NCBI GenBank assembly: GCA_030427635.1
Contig: JAUIBA010000029.1
Coordinates: forward strand, 1 to 52,512
DNA length: 52,512 bases
Source: Bacteroidia bacterium
Lineage (GTDB): Bacteria > Bacteroidota > Bacteroidia > Chitinophagales > Chitinophagaceae
Reading direction: 5' to 3'
The notes under the pieces were generated by a model, which searched no databases, was not told the DNA's origin, and saw only the letters and a list, made by a program, of their open reading frames with translations. Position numbers and translations under genes: made by a program. Shown one piece after another: positions 1 to 9,114 of this stretch (positions are counted from its first letter, which is position 1; every line of letters begins with the position of its first letter).

Positions 1-126
1 CGTCTAAGCATCAGTCTTATTGCTGGCAGGTTGCTCTCCAGCAGAGCCCGCTTCCTCTTCAAACTGACAGCCGTATATTAAATATATTTTCGCTAAAATT
101 CACCAACCATTTTTGGCCTCATTACC
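1..126. repeat. Terminal inverted repeat, left copy (contig end)
   Basis: Bases 1-126 are the exact reverse complement of 52387-52512; identity stops at base 127 (t versus a). The right copy contains in-frame codons of a KAP NTPase, so the left copy carries the same fragment without the rest of that gene. A repeat of this size that lies exactly at both ends of a contig is what a de Bruijn assembler with k near 127 leaves when both ends abut one repeat. A real inverted repeat flanking the segment cannot be excluded. Confidence 0.9.
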
Positions 127-156
127 TATTTTTACACCTGTATTGGTCGTGTTACA

Positions 157-1641
157 TTACCATCCCCATGCACCTACATGCATCAGCTTCAGGGCAAATA
201 TTTTCTTTTCTTCTTCTGTTAGCTCAGGAATAATAAGTTCTTTATTATCGCAGGCATGATTTACAACGCTATGCTCTGAGCGGGTTACCATTTCATGCAT
301 ATACTCATGTATCTGCTTCATGTTATAATGCAATATATAGGCCGACACATGCTGAGCACCCAGCTGAGAAAGGAAATCTACACTTTTTCCATCCAGAATA
401 CTTAATAGCTTGCTCATCCACTTCTGCTTGCTTTCATCTATATTCACATAAATAGTCCCGTTACTTCCGGCACCCATAAAGGATGTGCCGCGGTCACAGA
501 TGTATTGGTAGGTAACACCAGCCCGGTTTGCTGCAATCATAGCAAGATTCACCGCAACTTTTATAGCATCTGGTGTCTCAATAGGTGTAAAAGGTATGGT
601 ATTGCGCATATGGGTATCTTTAGCACACTTGCATATATAAATGGAGTCAAATGCCACACTGCTGCCTGAGGCAGAGTATAGTCCCCCACCGCCTTGTCCG
701 TCTTTTATTGCTGTCATCAGATCTCTGTCCCATCCGCGTGGCACTACATCCAGAAAGTTCCACACACGTACTGAGTTCTTTAATAGTTTACTATTGTAAT
801 AGGCGGCAAAAGCATCATCTCCCGGCGTAGCCCCGGCAGTGGACATACAATATACATTTGCGTTAGCTGTAGCATTAGCCGTCTCTACATGGTCCTGCAT
901 ATATAATGCAAATACAGGCGACAGTGCACCTCCCAGACTATGCCCTGTTACTACAATATTCACCTGTTTATTATTGTTTTTAGCATCGGCTATAATGTTA
1001 TCCAGAAACGCGACTCCCGATTTTTGCTCATCCAGTACACTGTTAAGATTTATTAGTGTGTTGAGTCCCAGATAGGTGCCATGAGATAGTACACCGGATG
1101 TCTCTCCGGCATCAGGGCATATCTCCGTCCATTTATTTGTTGTTGCCACATTAAAGTCCAGAGTCCTCCAGTCATAATAGCTGTACTCATTTGTAGCTTC
1201 TATACCCACTACATAGTTATCTGTGCCCTGTTGCTGAAAAATTGTATAAGATGCCGACGCTACATAAGGATTGCCTTTTATCATGTCCGACCGCCTTATG
1301 GTTACCGCAGGCCCCCATACGCGTTTCCAGTCCGATAGTTTCAGGTCCTGCCCTCCCGTATTATCAGTAGCATACAGTAGTGTAGAGTCCATAATGGGCA
1401 CTGTGTATGAGATAATGTAGTTAGAGCAGGAGTCAGAGTCGTGCTTGCCATAGTTCACATATGCCGATGCTGGCAGGTTTGATATCATTGACAAACAGAA
1501 AACGACTTGCGAGTCAACGGGCAGGATACTGTTACTACTACCCATACTGGTTGGCATTTCGGTGCCCTCACCGGTTTTGTTTTGTTCGCCACAGGACAGC
1601 ATTCCGGTCAGCGCTGCACATAGCAATAAATTTCTTTTCAT
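157..1641 (-). CDS. Lipase class 3-like lipoprotein
   Basis: 494 aa, probably a secreted or surface lipid/ester hydrolase. The N-terminus is a lipoprotein signal peptide with lipobox LSC (Cys17). An alpha/beta-hydrolase core follows: nucleophile elbow GHSLGG with Ser235, and Asp298 in NFLDVVP, the usual place of the acid in class 3 lipases; His189 (SHG) or the C-terminal His residues could complete the triad. Substrate is unknown. It is alone on the minus strand, its 3' end is 30 bp from the terminal repeat, and the next gene diverges from it. Lipase family is fairly sure; specificity is not. Confidence 0.75.
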   Translation of the reverse strand: MKRNLLLCAALTGMLSCGEQNKTGEGTEMPTSMGSSNSILPVDSQVVFCLSMISNLPASAYVNYGKHDSDSCSNYIISYTVPIMDSTLLYATDNTGGQDLKLSDWKRVWGPAVTIRRSDMIKGNPYVASASYTIFQQQGTDNYVVGIEATNEYSYYDWRTLDFNVATTNKWTEICPDAGETSGVLSHGTYLGLNTLINLNSVLDEQKSGVAFLDNIIADAKNNNKQVNIVVTGHSLGGALSPVFALYMQDHVETANATANANVYCMSTAGATPGDDAFAAYYNSKLLKNSVRVWNFLDVVPRGWDRDLMTAIKDGQGGGGLYSASGSSVAFDSIYICKCAKDTHMRNTIPFTPIETPDAIKVAVNLAMIAANRAGVTYQYICDRGTSFMGAGSNGTIYVNIDESKQKWMSKLLSILDGKSVDFLSQLGAQHVSAYILHYNMKQIHEYMHEMVTRSEHSVVNHACDNKELIIPELTEEEKKIFALKLMHVGAWGW

Positions 1642-1784
1642 AGTATTTGTTTTTATGTTAAATGAATAATACTCAGCAGAGGGTATATAGTCAATGCAGG
1701 TGTATAGAGAAGAGATGCAAAAATGTCCCCTGTATACTGTTACAATTATATAATAGTGTATGAGTGCGTTTTTTTTGAGTTTGA

Positions 1785-1817
1785 TTGCCGTAGAATTGAG
1801 TTCGAATTATTACTTTG
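1785..1817 (+). promoter_or_regulatory. Candidate promoter of the LytTR regulator
   Basis: TTG at 1785-1787, 22 bp spacer, TTACTTTG at 1810-1817 (one mismatch to TAnnTTTG). The start codon lies 23 bp downstream, giving a short leader. Confidence 0.35.
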
Positions 1818-1840
1818 GCATTTCTAACACTCGGTGCACT

Positions 1841-2584
1841 ATGGAAAAGTCAATTTCAGTATTAATAGTAGAAGATGAAGAAATCTGGGTTCAGAATCTG
1901 CAGTCTATTCTGGAAGATTTGGGTTATACAGTAGCGGGTACAGCCAGCACTCTGGAGGCAGCACTCAAAGCAATTGATACGGTCAGCTTTGATATAGCAC
2001 TGCTCGATATTCATCTTAATGGCCAGGATACGGGTATTGCTCTTGGCTCTATTCTCCGTCGGCTGCATGCCCGACCTTTTATTTTCATTACTGCCGCCAG
2101 CAAAGATCACTCTATGCAGGATGCTGTAGAGGCCGGACCATCAGCATATCTCATTAAGCCGGTTAATGAATCATCTCTCTTTATTGCCATTCAGAATGCT
2201 ATCCACAACTTTAGCAATGATGTCATTGCTACACCCAACCGTGAGAATCAGGATCTCTCCTGCTTCTTTGTAAAGCATGGCAATAGGTACAAGAAAGTAG
2301 AGTGGAAAGATATAGTGTACCTCTCTGCCGGGAAGAACTATATCACAGCATTCAATGCTGCCGATAAATGCGAGTACTATATAAGAGGCTCCTTGCAGAG
2401 TATCCTGCGAGATACCGTTCCTGATGCTCTGAGAAGTGATTTTGTACAGGTCAACAGAGCCGATGTCGTTCAGTTCTCTTTCATACAGGAGGTAATGCCC
2501 GATGAGGTGAGAACCGAGTTCCGTACATTTCCATTGTCAGAGACGCTCAACAGGGAACTGCGTAAGCGCATGAAAATAGTATAA
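1841..2584 (+). CDS. LytTR-family response regulator
   Basis: 247 aa from the ATG at 1841; an upstream in-frame start at 1760 would add a non-homologous leader across the likely promoter and was not used. Residues 1-120 are a receiver domain: acidic pocket Glu11-Asp12-Glu13, phospho-acceptor Asp56 (LLDIHL), Thr84 and Lys106 (IKP). Residues about 140-245 are a LytTR DNA-binding domain (FVKHGNRYKKVEWKDIVYL and following). Such regulators normally pair with a LytS/YehU-type histidine kinase; none is adjacent. The gene is convergent with the permease, with stop codons only 2 bp apart. Target genes are unknown. Confidence 0.88.
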   Translation: MEKSISVLIVEDEEIWVQNLQSILEDLGYTVAGTASTLEAALKAIDTVSFDIALLDIHLNGQDTGIALGSILRRLHARPFIFITAASKDHSMQDAVEAGPSAYLIKPVNESSLFIAIQNAIHNFSNDVIATPNRENQDLSCFFVKHGNRYKKVEWKDIVYLSAGKNYITAFNAADKCEYYIRGSLQSILRDTVPDALRSDFVQVNRADVVQFSFIQEVMPDEVRTEFRTFPLSETLNRELRKRMKIV

Positions 2585-2586
2585 TA

Positions 2587-4296
2587 CTATACTTTACTAT
2601 CAGAGCCCGCTGCCAGCCTGCTATGTTTTGACCCATATACAAAGTATATGATAAGTCCTATTATCAGCCATACCAGAAAGCGCTCCCAGTTACTTACGCC
2701 CGACTCACATAAAAGATAGGCACAACTTAAAAACCCCAGTACAGGTATGAGAGAGTAATTTCTCACAAAAGATAGGACTGCTGTTATAGCAAATACTACA
2801 CTGAATAGCCAGAACGGAACCCGTGGGCTTATCACCTCCCATGTAAGAGGTGCATCTCCCCCACCCAGAAACATACCTTGCACCCCACCGGGATACCAGG
2901 CTATCACACCTGCTACTGACGCTATGAACAGAACGGGCACTATCCATTTCCCGTTTACATACGGGGTCTTAAATTTGCTTTGCAGCCTGTTAGGGTCGTT
3001 CTGTAACTTCAGTATACCACCACACACCAGCACAAACGCAAACAAGGTACCCACACTGGTAAGGTCCACCACCACGGTCAGGTTCATAAACAGTGCGGGA
3101 ATACCCACCACTAGGCCTGTAAGAATTGTAGAGAAAGACGGGGTTTTATATTTAGGATGTATACGGGCAAAAACAGGCGGCAGCAGTCCGTCCCGGCTCA
3201 TGCTCATCCATATGCGTGGCTGTCCCAGCTGAAACACCAGCAGCACACTGGCCGTAGCTATTACCGCACTTACCGATACTATTCCGGCTATCCTGCTGGC
3301 CCATGAGCTGCCTATGGTTGTAAAAACATACGCAAGCGGGTCGCCTACATTCAGGTTTTTATAGCTGGTCATACCGGTAAGCACCAGTGCCACCAGTATA
3401 TATACTACCGTGCATATTATCAGCGATAGAAACATAGCCTTTGGTAGGTCGCGCTGTGGGTTGCGGCATTCTTCAGCCGTAGTAGATATAGCATCAAACC
3501 CTATATAGGAAAAGAATACAGCCGATGTTCCCGCCAGTACACCACCTATGCCATTGGGCAGAAAAGGAGTCCAGTTTTCTGTATTTACATAAAAGCACCC
3601 GGCCACCATCACCAGCAGTATTATGGCCAGCTTCAGTATCACCATTATATTGGTACTCCTGCGGGACTCTTTTATACCTATGTAGATGATCCAGGTTATA
3701 AGTGCCGTTATCAGGAATGCCGGAATATTACATATAAACCGTACGCCTCCTAATACAGGAGCATGCTCCCATGCCAGTTTCGCTGCTTCCGATAGCCCAT
3801 CCTTTGCTGTCCAGTAGTCTGTGGCAAGGTATTCGGGTATGTGCAGTTGCACACTCCCTATTTTTATGCTGTTTACCAGAGAGGTAAAGTAACTGCTCCA
3901 TGATATGGCTACAGCTATATTGCCTATGGCATATTCCATCAGCAGGTCCCACCCTATTATCCATGCCACCACTTCCCCGAATGCTACATAGGAGTAGGTA
4001 TATGCACTGCCCGATACCGGCACCATACTGGCAAACTCGGCATAGCATATTGCCGAAAAACCACAGGCTACAGATACAAACAGGAACAGGAGTATGATAC
4101 CCGGCCCACCATCAAAGCTGGCCTTGCCTATTGTGGAAAAAATGCCGGCGCCTACTATGGCAGCTATGCCCATAAAGGTCAGGTCCCGCACACCCAGCAC
4201 CTTCTGCATAGATGTACCATGCCCGTCGGTAATGCCTGCCGCTACCTCTCTGTTTATGTGCTCCGGTGTCTTTTTCCGGAATATCCCCTCATTCAT
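2587..4296 (-). CDS. APC-superfamily amino acid permease (CAT-like)
   Basis: 569 aa inner-membrane transporter of the amino acid-polyamine-organocation superfamily. The first helix carries the unwound Gly-rich motif GIAAIVGAGIF typical of LeuT-fold APC carriers, followed by EFASMVPVSGSAYTY in TM3 and FFSYIGFDAISTTAEE in TM6. About 12-14 hydrophobic segments are visible, with a conserved cationic-transporter-like arrangement (YfnA/CAT subgroup). The extra C-terminal helices fit that subgroup. It probably imports a neutral or cationic amino acid by proton symport; the substrate cannot be read from sequence. It is a single gene, convergent with the response regulator. Confidence 0.88.
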   Translation of the reverse strand: MNEGIFRKKTPEHINREVAAGITDGHGTSMQKVLGVRDLTFMGIAAIVGAGIFSTIGKASFDGGPGIILLFLFVSVACGFSAICYAEFASMVPVSGSAYTYSYVAFGEVVAWIIGWDLLMEYAIGNIAVAISWSSYFTSLVNSIKIGSVQLHIPEYLATDYWTAKDGLSEAAKLAWEHAPVLGGVRFICNIPAFLITALITWIIYIGIKESRRSTNIMVILKLAIILLVMVAGCFYVNTENWTPFLPNGIGGVLAGTSAVFFSYIGFDAISTTAEECRNPQRDLPKAMFLSLIICTVVYILVALVLTGMTSYKNLNVGDPLAYVFTTIGSSWASRIAGIVSVSAVIATASVLLVFQLGQPRIWMSMSRDGLLPPVFARIHPKYKTPSFSTILTGLVVGIPALFMNLTVVVDLTSVGTLFAFVLVCGGILKLQNDPNRLQSKFKTPYVNGKWIVPVLFIASVAGVIAWYPGGVQGMFLGGGDAPLTWEVISPRVPFWLFSVVFAITAVLSFVRNYSLIPVLGFLSCAYLLCESGVSNWERFLVWLIIGLIIYFVYGSKHSRLAAGSDSKV

Positions 4297-4348
4297 CTAA
4301 AAACAATCGGTGTTTTAAAATAGCAGGTATCCTCAGCCTGCATATTGG

Positions 4349-6274
4349 TTACTTCTGAGGTTGCTGCTGTTGTGCTGCCTGTATTTGTTGCTGCTGTAGT
4401 TGCATAACGGCAGTATTAATGCTCTGTTGAGCCAGCACATATTGTGGGTTCATTTTTACTACCTCACGCCATACATTAATAGCATCAGGTAGTCGTCCCG
4501 ACAGGTAATAGCATACACCCAGATTATAATACACCTCATATAGCTTTGGATAGTTAGGATATAGCTTGCGTGCCATATCATAGTTTGCCTTCGCACTGTC
4601 AGGTATATTCAGTTTCAGATACGCTACACCCCTGTTCATGAATCCCGATACGAACGTAGGATGTATCTCCAGCACCTTGTTATAGTACTTCACACCATTG
4701 CGTAGTGCTTCATATTTTTTTACCGTATCCGGCTCTGCTTCTGCCATGTTTATGTAGGACGATGCCACATTTGAGTTTACAAGTACACTGTTAGGTGTGG
4801 TTTTGATATCTTCAAAGAAAAGCGTTTCGTCATTTTTCCAGGCGGTATTACGGTCTATGGTCTTAAAACCATACAGTGTAGATATCAGAACCACACAGCC
4901 GGCCAGGGCCAGTCGTCCTGCTTTGGCAGGCTTTATAAGCTCCATACCTTTGTAAAGGAAGTAAGCTGCAGCTATACAGAAGCCTACCGATGAGTGAAAT
5001 ATAAGACGCTCACCCATTGTACCGCCTATGTTAAATATCAGGTTACATACTATCAGCAGGTTCAGCAGATATATAGCCAGCGCAAAGCACAGTACATGTT
5101 TTTGTTTAAAGTACCGGAACATCTGGCGGAATAAAGCACCATGTATGAGCAGAGAAGCCCACACCTGCGGATGCCTGAAGTCCTTATATGGTATCGTGTT
5201 ATAAGAGTAGTCTGATGATAATGGGTGTGGAAACAGTAACAGCTTTATGTAGTTTAGGCTGGTAGATATCTTGGTGGCAAGTTGCTGCTGCTTGTCGGCA
5301 TTGGCATATGGGTTATTCAGCAGGTCATTGTCAGAGCTTGCATTCATAGGTGCCACTATACTAAAGCGCATCATCAGGTACAGCCCTACCACACCAAAGT
5401 AAGGCAGGCTGGCTGTAAAGCATTTACTTATAGAGAAGTCTCTGAACAGATAGAATGCCAGCGGAATGAGCAGTATCATGGTAATTGCATACTCCTTTGC
5501 CAGAAAGGCCAGAAACAGGCTCACCATTGCTGCTATAAGCATGGATAGTTTCTTCTGGTCATAATACTTGAATGAGAAAATGAATGTAGAGCAGATTAGG
5601 ATCAGAGACATTATCTCATCGCGGCTTTTTACATTGGCTACTACTTCGGTATGTATCGGGTGTGCCGTAAAAAGTATAGTGGCTATCAATGCCATTATAT
5701 AATTGTCTCTGAACACTATATAGCGCAGAAAGTAAAGCAGCACTACCACACATGCCATATACCATAACACATTGAAAACGTGTCGTATATGCATATTATG
5801 CAGGAATTGCTGCTCTGCCTTCGACTTCATTTCATAAGACATGCCCCGCTCCAGTACGCTGTCTACCTTTTCAGGCTCCACAGCGCCAAAGAACTGCTGC
5901 TCTATGGCAAAAGTGACAATAGACAGCGGACGGTATCGGCCACCGGATAGCTGATTGGATGAGTTGAATTGACGATAGTAGCTGTCAAACGCATCCTTAG
6001 TCATTATATCGTCTATACCCTTGAATCCCTCATGCACATACTCATTCTTAACTATCACAATAGTATCGTCCAGTGCATACTCATGCTCAAAAGTATTGCA
6101 GTATAGTACCAGTGCCAGTAGCGCTACTATAATAGCCTGAAACTTAAAGTCATACAGCCAGGATGGAATAAATGAGTCCCTTACCGGCTCAGTATTGATA
6201 ACAGCCTCCTGTTTTTTAGGTGCAGCAGGTTGCGGAGTGGGCTTTTTTTGAGGATTTTTCGTCTTTTTTGCCAT
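4349..6274 (-). CDS. TMTC-like GT-C membrane protein with C-terminal TPR
   Basis: 641 aa. A Lys/Pro-rich cytoplasmic head (1-38) is followed by about nine to eleven membrane helices and a C-terminal tetratricopeptide region (about 520-625), ending in a Gln-rich tail. Two motifs mark a GT-C glycosyltransferase fold: YALDD (Asp69-Asp70) in the first loop and HPIHTEVVANVKSRDE, which closely resembles the HPIHTEAVAG segment of eukaryotic TMTC O-mannosyltransferases. It may therefore transfer a sugar from a lipid carrier to exported proteins, with TPRs presenting the substrate. This is inference from architecture. It lies alone between a permease and an L,D-transpeptidase. Confidence 0.7.
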   Translation of the reverse strand: MAKKTKNPQKKPTPQPAAPKKQEAVINTEPVRDSFIPSWLYDFKFQAIIVALLALVLYCNTFEHEYALDDTIVIVKNEYVHEGFKGIDDIMTKDAFDSYYRQFNSSNQLSGGRYRPLSIVTFAIEQQFFGAVEPEKVDSVLERGMSYEMKSKAEQQFLHNMHIRHVFNVLWYMACVVVLLYFLRYIVFRDNYIMALIATILFTAHPIHTEVVANVKSRDEIMSLILICSTFIFSFKYYDQKKLSMLIAAMVSLFLAFLAKEYAITMILLIPLAFYLFRDFSISKCFTASLPYFGVVGLYLMMRFSIVAPMNASSDNDLLNNPYANADKQQQLATKISTSLNYIKLLLFPHPLSSDYSYNTIPYKDFRHPQVWASLLIHGALFRQMFRYFKQKHVLCFALAIYLLNLLIVCNLIFNIGGTMGERLIFHSSVGFCIAAAYFLYKGMELIKPAKAGRLALAGCVVLISTLYGFKTIDRNTAWKNDETLFFEDIKTTPNSVLVNSNVASSYINMAEAEPDTVKKYEALRNGVKYYNKVLEIHPTFVSGFMNRGVAYLKLNIPDSAKANYDMARKLYPNYPKLYEVYYNLGVCYYLSGRLPDAINVWREVVKMNPQYVLAQQSINTAVMQLQQQQIQAAQQQQPQK

Positions 6275-6413
6275 GGTAACTTATGATAGCCAAATGTAAA
6301 AATTTATCCTGGCCTGGCATAACAGATACATGCAAAATTGACATTACCTGACCCTGAAAGTCAGCTAATAGCGAAACAATAGAAAAGAGATGTGAAGCTT
6401 TAACTGAAATTAC

Positions 6414-7274
6414 TTACTGTGCAGGTACCGACTTTACACTATCTACCCTGCCATTATGTATATATTGTATCGTCCTTACTCTGGCCGATGGGTGTGTTAC
6501 CTCCAGTGGCAGCATATCATCGTTAGCCATTACATCAGGCAGTGGAGATATCTTTTTATTGAGCCAGTAGCCGCGGGCCAGATACTTCTTATCGGGATAG
6601 TATATGAAAAGGCAGGTGCCCTCACTTATAGTATTAATAATAGGTACTGCCAGCTTTTCAGGCACTGCCGGGCACCCCCAGCTGCGGCCCAGCCTTTCAT
6701 TCTCTTTTATGTACTTATCACTTACATAGTCAGCGCCATGTATTACTATATCTCTGTCATATGCAGCATCATTGAAGCCATTATCCATGCCTTCCAGCCG
6801 CATAGACGTACCATGCTCACCGGTATATATTTCAGACGTCACATAAAAACCCAGACTGCTCTGGTGGGAGTTTTTCCGGTTAGAGAATTTCATAGCACAG
6901 TCCTCGCCGGTAGCCTGACCATGTGCCACATAATTATTATACAGTATTTTCCGTAGTCCCAGGTCTATTACCCACATACGGGCAAATGTTGAAGGCTGAT
7001 TAAAGTCACATATAGTCAGTATCTGCTTCTCCTGCGATACTTTACCGGCATTGCGCAGGTTCAGATACCCCCTCATTGCCGTACTGAAAACCTCATACGA
7101 CAGTTTTTCACTGTTTCGGAAACTGATGTTGTTGTAAAGGGAAGTTATATAACGCTCTATTCTTGCCGATTCGCTCACGGCATTGGCGTCACTGGCAGAT
7201 ACAATATTGAATGATAGCGCCACTATCACATAACTACACACACATACCAGAAACTTTCTCAGACGCATCATCAC
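6414..7274 (-). CDS. Murein L,D-transpeptidase catalytic domain protein
   Basis: 286 aa exported enzyme. Residues 1-27 form a signal peptide. The YkuD_2-type catalytic core spans about 95-230 with His179 (IVIHGADY) and nucleophile Cys201 in RSWGCPAVP, the family HxnSxGC signature. Such enzymes either crosslink peptidoglycan stems through meso-diaminopimelate or attach proteins to murein; which of these applies is not visible. The start could also be the third Met of the MMM run. It is a single gene with no close operon partner. Confidence 0.82.
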   Translation of the reverse strand: MMMRLRKFLVCVCSYVIVALSFNIVSASDANAVSESARIERYITSLYNNISFRNSEKLSYEVFSTAMRGYLNLRNAGKVSQEKQILTICDFNQPSTFARMWVIDLGLRKILYNNYVAHGQATGEDCAMKFSNRKNSHQSSLGFYVTSEIYTGEHGTSMRLEGMDNGFNDAAYDRDIVIHGADYVSDKYIKENERLGRSWGCPAVPEKLAVPIINTISEGTCLFIYYPDKKYLARGYWLNKKISPLPDVMANDDMLPLEVTHPSARVRTIQYIHNGRVDSVKSVPAQ

Positions 7275-7400
7275 ATAACTTCATTAAAAAACCAGAGTGC
7301 GGCAAAGTTAAATATTATTGTCATGTGGGATGATGGCAAATGCTAAATTTTGTTTAAACGTTCTCCACATATCATGCACAATCTATCTGGCACATAATAA

Positions 7401-7430
7401 AGACTGGTATTGACTCCAATACCAGCCTTT
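7401..7430 (-). terminator. Terminator of oxyR
   Basis: A hairpin with arms agactggtattg and caataccagcct lies 20 bp past the oxyR stop and is followed on the minus strand by a short T-rich tract. Confidence 0.6.
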
Positions 7431-7449
7431 AACTCTGATATACTTATTA

Positions 7450-8406
7450 CTATAGTTTGGCACTCTGTATGCGCAGCACCTTGCGGTTCTTTTTCTGTAC
7501 ACGCATTTTTTCAGGTACCAGCTTCAGTATCTCATCTGTCAGGCTCTGAAGCACACTGTCTTTTACAAAGTGTATGGAAGTCACAAGGCTTATTTCACGC
7601 ACGGGTTCCGGCATTTCAAAGTACCTGATGTTCTCTACCTGGTCCTCGGTAAATTCCAGTGTTGCCAGTTCAGGCAGCACCGCCATGCCACCATTCTTTT
7701 CCACCATTTTACGCAGTGTCTCCACATTGCTGGACTCATACCTGTACGGCCTTTCGGCCTGCAGGCGCTGTATCTGGTCGCTACATAGGTTTATTATCTG
7801 ATTACGCATACAGTGTCCTTCGTTCAGTAGCCATATACGGTCCAGAGCTATGTCTTCCGGTACTATCATGCGCTTTTTCAATGCAGGCTCTCCCTCGCTG
7901 AAATAACCTACAAACGGCTCATAAAAAAGTGGGTACTCTCTTATCCCATTTTCCTCAAGAGGTGTACTCAGCAGCGCCGCATCTATTTCATTATTTCTCA
8001 GTGCAGAAAGTATCTGATGCGTTTCCATTTCCTTCACCTGCAGCTTCACATCAGGATAATTCTTAGGGTAGGACTCCAGCAGTGAAGGCAGAATATTGGG
8101 GGCTACCGTAGGTATGGCCGCAAACCTGAAATTACCGGACAGTGTTTTTTGCTGCACATTTATCAGCTCATGTACGCGCTCACATTCAGCCAGTATGGTT
8201 TGTGCCTGTGCTACTATTACCACACCCATTTCTGTTACGCCTATCGGGTGCTTGTTACGGTCAAAAATTTTAATACCCAGTTCGTCTTCCAGCTTCTGTA
8301 TCTGCATACTCAGAGTAGGCTGGGTAACAAAACATTTTTCAGCAGCAGCTACAAAACTTTTGTAGGTAGCAACCGCTACAACATATTCTAATTGTGTGAT
8401 TGTCAT
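7450..8406 (-). CDS. oxyR: Hydrogen peroxide sensor/regulator OxyR
   Basis: 318 aa LysR-type regulator from the ATG at 8406; the open frame extends 16 codons further up but without family similarity. Residues 1-60 are the winged helix-turn-helix (VTQPTLSMQIQKLEDELG) and 90-300 the effector domain. The redox switch is present: Cys199 and Cys208 in GHCMRNQIINLC, with the same numbering and spacing as the peroxidatic pair of E. coli OxyR. Oxidation to a disulfide would activate transcription of peroxide defence genes. katG at 25.1 kb is the obvious candidate target in this window; it is not adjacent. Neighbours are unrelated. Confidence 0.93.
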   Translation of the reverse strand: MTITQLEYVVAVATYKSFVAAAEKCFVTQPTLSMQIQKLEDELGIKIFDRNKHPIGVTEMGVVIVAQAQTILAECERVHELINVQQKTLSGNFRFAAIPTVAPNILPSLLESYPKNYPDVKLQVKEMETHQILSALRNNEIDAALLSTPLEENGIREYPLFYEPFVGYFSEGEPALKKRMIVPEDIALDRIWLLNEGHCMRNQIINLCSDQIQRLQAERPYRYESSNVETLRKMVEKNGGMAVLPELATLEFTEDQVENIRYFEMPEPVREISLVTSIHFVKDSVLQSLTDEILKLVPEKMRVQKKNRKVLRIQSAKL

Positions 8407-8492
8407 ATGAAAGGAGATATGATACAAACATACGACATCCCACACTATAATCAAAATCTATAGTTGCTACAAAATGTCTCAGCCATAGCTGA

Positions 8493-8960
8493 TTATGCCA
8501 GTACACTACCAGCTACCCCATCAAGAAAAACAGGTTTCATACCCGATAACCATAGCTGTCGTTTTAATTCCGGCTGTTGCTCCAGTGCTGCTATGCCGGG
8601 TGCAGGCAGCCATATTGCACCGTCAAACCGGTTCATTTCGCATAGCCGAAACAATGAGGAAATACCAAGCTGCACTGGCATTATACCAAACAGAAACACT
8701 ACACGGGGCTGTAACAGATGGTTTAATTTATGCCATGCTATCTGCTCTTCGGGCATCAGTGATATTGTATTTACAGCATCAGCGGTTATCTTGCATGCAT
8801 CCAGCATTTTCTGTAGCTGAGCCCTTTCTTCCGCACTATTCAGCTCACTGGTAATAACAAGCACCGGTGCAGGTATCATATTTTTAACTTTTACAGTCGG
8901 CTCGCTCCAAAGTTCATCATATTTACTTGTCAGTACATCTGAGTCTATGATATTCATCAA
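8493..8960 (-). CDS. Small protein of unknown function, HolD/psi-like C-terminus
   Basis: 155 aa soluble protein, no signal peptide or membrane helix. I do not recognise it with confidence. A hydrophobic strand VVFLFGI is followed by a segment reading LPAPGIAALEQQPELKRQLW; this Pro-x-Leu, LKR-LW pattern recalls the C-terminus of the psi subunit (HolD) of DNA polymerase III and of related Bacteroidota hypothetical proteins. That link is a weak pattern match. It is the first of two minus-strand genes (with oxyR, 86 bp downstream) but probably not functionally tied to it. The start may be the second Met. Confidence 0.6.
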   Translation of the reverse strand: MMNIIDSDVLTSKYDELWSEPTVKVKNMIPAPVLVITSELNSAEERAQLQKMLDACKITADAVNTISLMPEEQIAWHKLNHLLQPRVVFLFGIMPVQLGISSLFRLCEMNRFDGAIWLPAPGIAALEQQPELKRQLWLSGMKPVFLDGVAGSVLA

Positions 8961-9041
8961 TTTATAGTTTGTGAATGATTTGTATTAAAAATAATAAATA
9001 AGTATAAGTATATTTATATCTACATATACGTATGGTATTCA

Positions 9042-9073
9042 TTGGGTATTTAGGCGGAAAAATTGTTTCTTTG
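9042..9073 (+). promoter_or_regulatory. Candidate ilvE promoter
   Basis: TTG at 9042-9044, 21 bp spacer, TTTCTTTG at 9066-9073, one mismatch to the Bacteroidota -7 element TAnnTTTG. The leader would be about 35 nt. Confidence 0.4.
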
Positions 9074-9114
9074 CGCAAAAATAAGGATTGTTAAATTAAT
9101 TAAATTTTCATTTT

